The position numbers were made by a program, and so were the translations under genes. 37,137 nucleotides of DNA. It comes from Rhodothermales bacterium (GTDB lineage Bacteria; Bacteroidota; Rhodothermia; Rhodothermales; ISCAR-4553). Below the pieces are notes generated by a model. The model worked only from the letters and a program-made list of their open reading frames with translations, was not told where the DNA came from and did not search any database. The stretch lies in assembly GCA_026984335.1 (NCBI GenBank), contig JALSSK010000429.1:1-37137 (forward strand), in the 5' to 3' direction. How positions within the stretch are numbered: the stretch's first letter is position 1; every line of letters begins with the position of its first letter. This document shows, in pieces, positions 32,356 through 37,137 of this stretch.

Positions 32356-33726
32356 GTGATCGATCTCAAACACACATTGTCCCCGGAGGCTCTTTTGCCG
32401 GGCATCGAGAGGATGTGGGAGGTTTCGGCGGCGAAGATCCTGGCCCTTGAGAGGGACTTCGAGCCGGCCCGGGGGGCGCCCGTTTTCACGGTGGAGGGGC
32501 GTTACATGGCCCGGGGCTGGACCGACTGGACCCAGGGCTTTCGGTTCGGGTCCGCGCTTCTGCAGTTCGATGCCACGGAAGATCGGTCTTTTCTGGAACT
32601 GGGGCGGCGGAAGACGCTGGCTCACATGGCCTCGCACGTCACGCACACGGGCGTGCACGATCACGGCTTCAACAACGTGAGCACTTACGGGGCCTTGCGC
32701 CGCCTGATGAATGAGGGACGCATCCCGGAAGCGCTGTGGGAACGGGCTTTTTACGAACTGGCGCTCAAAGCTTCCGGAGCCGTGCAGGCTGCCCGTTGGA
32801 CGGAGCTGGCCGAGGGATACGGGTATGTCTATTCCTTTAATGGGCCGCATTCGCTCTTCGCGGACACGATCCGTTCCATGCGAGCACTGGCGCTGGCGCA
32901 CCGGCTGGGCCACGTGCTGATGGGGGAGCATGACGCTCGCATCTCTCTTCTGGAGCGGATGGCGCGTCACCTGCGCACGACGGCTCGCTTCAACGTCTAT
33001 TATGGCGAGGGGCGGGACGGCTATGACGTGCCGGGGCGCGTCGCCCACGAGAGCATCTTCAACCTGAAGGACGGCAGCTACCGGTGTCCGAGCACCCAGC
33101 AGGGATACGCGCCTTACACCACGTGGACGCGCGGCCTTGCGTGGATCATGCTGGGGTTCGCCGAGCAACTCGAGTTCCTCGATACGCTGCCGGACGAGGA
33201 GCCGGCTCCCCCGGAGGGATGGGAGGGGCTCGTCGCTCTGTTGCGGCGCGCGGCCCGCGTCACGTGCGACTTCTACATCGCGGAGACGCCCGCCTGTGGG
33301 GTGCCGTACTGGGACACGGGCGCGCCGGGACTGATCCACCTGGGGGACTACCGGAGCCGCCCGGCGGATCCCTTCAATCCCTACGAGCCGGTGGACAGCT
33401 CGGCAGCGGCCGTCGCTGCGCAGGGGCTGTTGCGTCTGGGGCATTACCTCGACGGTCACGGGGCGGACGGCGCGCGCTACCGGGCCGCCGGCCTTCGCGT
33501 GCTGGCCACGTTGCTCGAGGCCCCCTATCTGAGCAGCGACGCCGCGCATCATGGTCTGTTGCTGCATGCCGTCTATCACTGGCCCAACCGGTGGGATCAC
33601 GTGCCTCCCGGCCGTCAGGTAGCCTGTTGCGAGGCCACGATGTGGGGGGATTACCACCTCCGGGAACTGGCCCTCTACGTGCAGCGACTGGCGCGGGGAG
33701 AACCCTATTACACCTTTTTCGGATAG
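32356..33726 (+). CDS. GH88-type unsaturated glucuronyl hydrolase
   Basis: A 456-residue cytoplasmic (alpha/alpha)6-barrel enzyme that hydrates and removes the 4,5-unsaturated uronate left by polysaccharide lyases, giving a 4-deoxy-5-keto-uronate. The catalytic aspartate pair appears as D102 in VHDHGFNN and D170 in SLFADTIRSM, the counterparts of HDLGF and IDTMMN in characterised enzymes. Other family marks are STQQGYAPYTTWTRGLAW, GVPYWDTGAPG and VDSSAAAVAAQGLLRL. The start is GTG 32356; no in-frame ATG precedes the domain. It follows the PhyH gene by 98 bases. GH105 is an alternative family but the motif set favours GH88. Confidence 0.83.
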   Translation: MIDLKHTLSPEALLPGIERMWEVSAAKILALERDFEPARGAPVFTVEGRYMARGWTDWTQGFRFGSALLQFDATEDRSFLELGRRKTLAHMASHVTHTGVHDHGFNNVSTYGALRRLMNEGRIPEALWERAFYELALKASGAVQAARWTELAEGYGYVYSFNGPHSLFADTIRSMRALALAHRLGHVLMGEHDARISLLERMARHLRTTARFNVYYGEGRDGYDVPGRVAHESIFNLKDGSYRCPSTQQGYAPYTTWTRGLAWIMLGFAEQLEFLDTLPDEEPAPPEGWEGLVALLRRAARVTCDFYIAETPACGVPYWDTGAPGLIHLGDYRSRPADPFNPYEPVDSSAAAVAAQGLLRLGHYLDGHGADGARYRAAGLRVLATLLEAPYLSSDAAHHGLLLHAVYHWPNRWDHVPPGRQVACCEATMWGDYHLRELALYVQRLARGEPYYTFFG

Positions 33727-33729
33727 CCT

Positions 33730-34629
33730 ATGCCAAGATCCCGATCGATGCCGCCGGCCTCGTTCGACGAGCGGACCGGCGCCGAGGTGCGGGAAGGGTT
33801 GCCGCCGCCGCTGAGCGATCTGTCCCGGCTCTGTATTCATACCGAAACCACGAGTCCGTGGAAGCTGCCCGAGGCGGCTTCAGCCTATGAACGGGCCGGT
33901 GTCCCCGCCATCACCGTCTGGCGCGAGTCCGTAGCCGGGCACGGGCCGGCAGAGGCGCGCCGCATCCTCGAAGATCATGGTCTGGAGATCGTATCCTACG
34001 TTCGGGGCGGCTTCTTTGCGGCGGCCTCGTCGGCCGCCCGCCGTGCGGCCGTTGCGGAGAACGTCCGGGTCATCGAGGAAGCCGCCACGCTGGGGGCTCC
34101 GCTGGTGGTGCTCGTCTGCGGAGCCGTGCCGGGGCAGCCCCTCGAGACGTCGCGGGCGCAGATCCGGCAGGGGCTCGAGCACATCGTGCCTTATGCCGAG
34201 GCCGCCGGGGTGCGCCTGGGCATCGAGGCCCTGCACCCGGTCTATGCCGACAGCCGCTCGGCCATCAACACCCTCCGGCAGGCCAACGACCTGGCCGAGA
34301 CGCTCGACACACCGGGCCTCGGCGTCGTCGTGGACGTCTATCACCTCTGGTGGGACCCCGACCTCCGAAAGGAGATCGCCCGCAGTGGCCGAAACAACCG
34401 GCTCTTCGCCTTCCACATCTGTGATTGGAAAACGCCCACCACACACCTGCTCCTCGATCGCGGCCTGATGGGAGAGGGGTGCATTCCGCTTCGCCGGATC
34501 CGTGGATGGATGGAGGAGGCGGGCTTCGAGGGGCATTATGAAGTCGAGATCTTCTCGGAGATCTACTGGCGGGAGGACCAGCGCGAATTCCTGGAAAAAA
34601 TCAAACGCGCGTATCTTGCCCATACCTGA
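33730..34629 (+). CDS. TIM-barrel sugar epimerase/isomerase-like protein (second copy)
   Basis: A 299-residue protein of the AP-endonuclease-2/xylose-isomerase-like TIM barrel. Likely ligands lie in RLGIEALHPVY (E, H), GVVVDVYHLWWDPD (D, H), LFAFHICDWKT (H, D) and GHYEVEIFSEIYW (E). Residues 1-30 are an extra N-terminal tail; ATG 33757 would shorten it. It starts three bases after the GH88 stop and is followed after 11 bases by a Gfo/Idh/MocA gene, repeating the arrangement at 26669-28536. The two TIM proteins are clearly different sequences, so the pairs probably act on different intermediates. Confidence 0.88.
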   Translation: MPRSRSMPPASFDERTGAEVREGLPPPLSDLSRLCIHTETTSPWKLPEAASAYERAGVPAITVWRESVAGHGPAEARRILEDHGLEIVSYVRGGFFAAASSAARRAAVAENVRVIEEAATLGAPLVVLVCGAVPGQPLETSRAQIRQGLEHIVPYAEAAGVRLGIEALHPVYADSRSAINTLRQANDLAETLDTPGLGVVVDVYHLWWDPDLRKEIARSGRNNRLFAFHICDWKTPTTHLLLDRGLMGEGCIPLRRIRGWMEEAGFEGHYEVEIFSEIYWREDQREFLEKIKRAYLAHT

Positions 34630-34640
34630 AGGGAGACGTC

Positions 34641-35858
34641 ATGGCGCAGCAAAAAAACGACAGGTCTGAAACGCATACGTCCCGGCGGGCGTCCCCGGAG
34701 GGGGCTGCCGTCGTGCACCGGGTGGGCATCGTGATGAACGGGGTCACCGGGCGGATGGGCGCGAACCAGCATCTCCTTCGATCCGTCAAAGCCATTCGCG
34801 ATCAGGGAGGCGTCCGTCTGAACGACGAAGAGGTCATCCTTCCTGATCCGATCCTGGTGGGGCGCAACCCGGTCAAGCTGGCGCGACTGGCCGAGATCTC
34901 CGGTCTCGAGAAATGGACGACGGACGTCGAGGCGGCGCTGGAGGACCCCGCCTATCCCGTCTATTTCGATGCCCAGACCACGAGCCGGCGGGCCGAGGGG
35001 GTGCGAAAGGCCATCGAGCTCGGCAAGCACGTTTACTGCGAGAAACCGACGGCCTTGACCACCGCCGAAGCGCTGGCCCTCTACGAGGCTGCCCGGGATG
35101 CGGGCGTCAAGCACGGCGTGGTGCAGGACAAGCTATGGCTGCCCGGGCTGATGAAGCTCCGTATGCTTCGCGACACCGGATTCTTTGGGCGCATCCTTTC
35201 CGTGCGGGGCGAATTCGGCTACTGGGTCTTTGAGGGCGACGCCGTTCCGGCCCAGCGGCCGTCCTGGAACTACCGGAAGGAGGACGGCGGGGGCATCATC
35301 CTGGACATGCTCTGTCACTGGCGCTACGTGCTCGAGGATCTCTTCGGCCCGGTGCGGGCCGTCTCGTGCCTGGGGGCCACCCACATCCCGCGCCGGTGGG
35401 ACGAGCACGGCCGCCCCTACCCCGTCACGGCCGACGACAGCGCCTATGCCACGTTCGAACTGGAAGGCGGCATCGTCGCCCATTTCAACAGTTCATGGTG
35501 TGTCCGCGTTCGGCGCGACGACCTCCTCACGATCCAGGTCGACGGCACGAAGGGCTCGGCGGTGGCGGGCCTGCGCCGTTGCTGGACGCAGGCCTACGGC
35601 AATACGCCCCGACCCGCCTGGAATCCGGACGTGCCGCAGCCGATCGACTTCTTCGACGGATGGCTGGAGGCGCCCGACCAGCGGACGTACGACAACGCCT
35701 TCAAGGCGCAGTGGGAGCTCTTCCTCCGTCACGTGGTGAAAGACGAACCGTTCCCCTACGATCTCTTGGCCGGGGCCCGGGGGGTGCAACTGGCCGAACT
35801 GGGCCTGGCTTCATGGCGGCGTCGCGCCTGGGTCGATATACCCCCTCTGGCTCCGTAA
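34641..35858 (+). CDS. Gfo/Idh/MocA-family oxidoreductase (second copy)
   Basis: A 405-residue oxidoreductase longer than the first copy. The nucleotide-binding fold begins late, at about residue 25, as VGIVMNGVTGRMGANQHLLRSV, a variant with a TGRMG turn, followed by VYFDAQTTSRRAEGVRKAIELGKHVYCEKPTAL with the EKP lysine. The substrate domain includes GGGIILDMLCHWRYVLEDLFG with the conserved D and H. A good AGGGAGACGTC precedes ATG 34641. No signal peptide. Substrate unknown; context suggests oxidation of a sugar acid or a keto-sugar precursor for the coupled TIM-barrel protein. Confidence 0.9.
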   Translation: MAQQKNDRSETHTSRRASPEGAAVVHRVGIVMNGVTGRMGANQHLLRSVKAIRDQGGVRLNDEEVILPDPILVGRNPVKLARLAEISGLEKWTTDVEAALEDPAYPVYFDAQTTSRRAEGVRKAIELGKHVYCEKPTALTTAEALALYEAARDAGVKHGVVQDKLWLPGLMKLRMLRDTGFFGRILSVRGEFGYWVFEGDAVPAQRPSWNYRKEDGGGIILDMLCHWRYVLEDLFGPVRAVSCLGATHIPRRWDEHGRPYPVTADDSAYATFELEGGIVAHFNSSWCVRVRRDDLLTIQVDGTKGSAVAGLRRCWTQAYGNTPRPAWNPDVPQPIDFFDGWLEAPDQRTYDNAFKAQWELFLRHVVKDEPFPYDLLAGARGVQLAELGLASWRRRAWVDIPPLAP

Positions 35859-35877
35859 AACGTCATATCTCTTTCCC

Positions 35878-36660
35878 ATGTCAGAGAATTGCATGAAACG
35901 ACTTGCCCTGATCACCGGCGGCGCCTCCGGCATTGGCCTGGGGATCGCCGAAGCACTGGCCCGGGAGGGCTGCGACCTGCTGCTGTGCGGTCGGCGTCCC
36001 GAAGGGGCGGTCGCCGAGCCGCTCGACCGGTTGCGGGCCATGGGGGGCGCGGTCGCATACGTCTCGGCCGACGTGGGGACGAGGACGGGTCGGGAGGCCG
36101 TCGTCGCGGCCGCTCGTGCCCTGGGACGGTTGCACGTGTTGGTCAACAACGCCGGCGTCGCTCCGGTGGATCGGCGCGACCTGCTCGAGGCTACCGAGGA
36201 TAGTTTCGACCGCGTCCTGGAAGTGAACCTCAAGGGCCCCTATTTCCTCACGCAGGCCGTCGCCCGGTGGATGATCGTGCAGCGCGAGGCCGACCCTGCC
36301 TACCGCGCCGCCGTCGTCAACGTCGGCTCCGTCTCGGCCACGATGGCCTCGGTGGAACGGGGCGAGTACTGCGTCTCGAAGGCGGGCCTGGCCATGGCGA
36401 CGCGTCTGTGGGCGGTGCGGCTGGGCGCCTACGGCATCCCCGTCTACGAAGTGCGCCCCGGCATCATTCGGAGTGACATGACCGTCGCCGTACGGGAGAA
36501 ATACGACCGCCTCATCGCCGACGGGCTGCTGGTGCAGCCGCGCTGGGGAGAACCCGGAGATGTCGGCCGCGCCGTCGCCATGCTCGTCCGGGGCGAGCTG
36601 CCGTATTCGACCGGGCAGGTCGTCATGGTCGATGGCGGCTTGCATCTGGAGCGGCTGTGA
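35878..36660 (+). CDS. Short-chain dehydrogenase/reductase, possibly KduD-like
   Basis: A 260-residue SDR (ATG 35893 would give 255). It has the cofactor motif TGGASGIGLGIAEAL, the structural LVNNAGVAP and the catalytic set S in NVGSVSA with Y and K in YCVSKAG. It reduces or oxidises a sugar or keto acid with NAD(P). In a locus with GH88 and KdgK, the missing step is reduction of 2,5-diketo-3-deoxygluconate to 2-keto-3-deoxygluconate, the job of KduD; this assignment is inferred from context only, because SDRs are alike in sequence. No kduI gene is in the window. It follows the Gfo/Idh/MocA gene by 19 bases. Confidence 0.9.
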   Translation: MSENCMKRLALITGGASGIGLGIAEALAREGCDLLLCGRRPEGAVAEPLDRLRAMGGAVAYVSADVGTRTGREAVVAAARALGRLHVLVNNAGVAPVDRRDLLEATEDSFDRVLEVNLKGPYFLTQAVARWMIVQREADPAYRAAVVNVGSVSATMASVERGEYCVSKAGLAMATRLWAVRLGAYGIPVYEVRPGIIRSDMTVAVREKYDRLIADGLLVQPRWGEPGDVGRAVAMLVRGELPYSTGQVVMVDGGLHLERL

Positions 36661-36681
36661 CCCCCGCACGCGCGAAGGGGG
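36661..36681 (+). terminator. Weak hairpin after the SDR gene
   Basis: CCCCC (36661-36665) and GGGGG (36677-36681) can pair around an 11-base loop just after the SDR stop. No T-run follows, so it is not a normal intrinsic terminator and may only attenuate transcription or mean nothing. The Rieske gene starts 56 bases later. Confidence 0.15.
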
Positions 36682-36737
36682 ACGACCAACCCCGGAAGCT
36701 GCCCTCTCCAACCCTTCAACCATCAACCCCTACAGCC

Positions 36738-37137
36738 ATGCAGATAAACGAAGACGGGCCGTTTCGGGCGATGCGCAAGACGTGGCAGCCGGTGGGGCTG
36801 TCGCGCGAGCTCTCGGTGGGGAAGGTGTTGCGCTACACCCTGCTCGACGAGGAACTGGCCGTGGCACGGTTCGAGGACGGCCTGCTGGCGACCCGCGACG
36901 CCTGCCCGCACAAGGGAATGCGCCTGAGCTGTGCCTACATGGAGCGCGGCGAGCTGGTCTGTGCCTACCACGGCTGGCGCTTCGCACGGGACGGGCGCTG
37001 CACCGGCGTGCCCTCGTTGCCCGCCCCGCCCCGGCGCCTCCTCGACCGGGCCTCGCTGGACACCTTCGCCGTGCAGGAACGCTACGGCATCATCTGGGTC
37101 CGCCTCGACGACGAGGAGGCAAACCCGCTGCCCGACA
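36738..37137 (+). CDS. Rieske [2Fe-2S] protein, N-terminal part (cut by window end)
   Basis: An open frame from ATG 36738 runs off the window after 133 codons and is absent from the ORF track. It begins MQINEDGPFRAMRKTWQPVG and contains a complete Rieske motif: C56 and H58 in ACPHKGMRL, C75 and H78 in CAYHGWRF, with correct spacing. The start pattern matches alpha subunits of Rieske non-heme iron oxygenases, which have a longer catalytic domain after the Rieske part; that domain would lie beyond the edge. Such enzymes hydroxylate or O/N-demethylate substrates. It lies 77 bases after the SDR gene on the same strand, so operon membership is likely but open. Confidence 0.83.
   Translation, partial: MQINEDGPFRAMRKTWQPVGLSRELSVGKVLRYTLLDEELAVARFEDGLLATRDACPHKGMRLSCAYMERGELVCAYHGWRFARDGRCTGVPSLPAPPRRLLDRASLDTFAVQERYGIIWVRLDDEEANPLPD

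Overview
The window looks like a high-GC chromosome segment from the Rhodothermota/Bacteroidota side of the tree, most likely a Rhodothermales relative. This is inferred from a type IX secretion (T9SS) type C-terminal domain with the HPNPFNP motif, a TonB-dependent receptor with a carboxypeptidase-regulatory-like N-terminus, a PorV/UPF0164-type outer-membrane protein, and many genes without clear Shine-Dalgarno sites. No rRNA, tRNA or CRISPR array was seen.

Region 1 (1-4919) is accessory DNA that I read as a stretch of integron gene cassettes. Four sites look like attC recombination sites: one convincing short site (928-1002), one convincing long site (3598-3732), one likely half (84-131) and one degenerate or truncated site (about 4514-4577). 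Between them lie a HEPN-domain gene split by an in-frame TAG, a secreted trypsin-fold protease with a T9SS C-terminal domain, a META-domain lipoprotein, and a protein with a PD-(D/E)XK-like motif. No integrase gene is in view. The region ends in a frameshifted remnant of a small membrane-protein gene (4738-4905). Several of these genes are visibly more AT-rich than the rest of the window.

Region 2 (4920-12731, minus strand) reads as one operon running leftwards from 12731: a large uncharacterised glycosidase-like protein, a creatininase-family amidohydrolase, an aldo/keto reductase, LutA, LutB, LutC and a 2-keto-3-deoxygluconate kinase (KdgK). Four successive genes are coupled by ATGA overlaps. 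The intergenic region 12732-12890 separates it from a divergent IclR-family regulator gene and carries two sites that resemble KdgR boxes plus a nested inverted repeat.

Region 3 (12891-37137, plus strand) starts with the IclR regulator and continues with an outer-membrane uptake module (TonB receptor, large exported protein with C-terminal sorting domain, PorV-like protein), a six-hairpin glycosidase-like protein, a sugar ABC importer (two permeases and a lipoprotein binding protein, no ATPase) interrupted by a Tat-signal class V aminotransferase-like gene, two TIM-barrel/Gfo-Idh-MocA gene pairs, a secreted toroid-like protein, a secreted BNR propeller, a PhyH-type dioxygenase, a GH88-type unsaturated glucuronyl hydrolase, an SDR and a truncated Rieske protein. 

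Taken together (inference), regions 2 and 3 form one carbohydrate-use locus for an unidentified uronate-containing glycan: uptake across the outer membrane, cleavage by secreted and cytoplasmic enzymes, GH88 release of unsaturated uronate, SDR and KdgK feeding 2-keto-3-deoxygluconate into KDPG, and LutABC oxidising lactate that may come from a deoxysugar branch. The two oxygenases and the paired TIM/Gfo enzymes suggest oxidative steps beyond a textbook lyase pathway.
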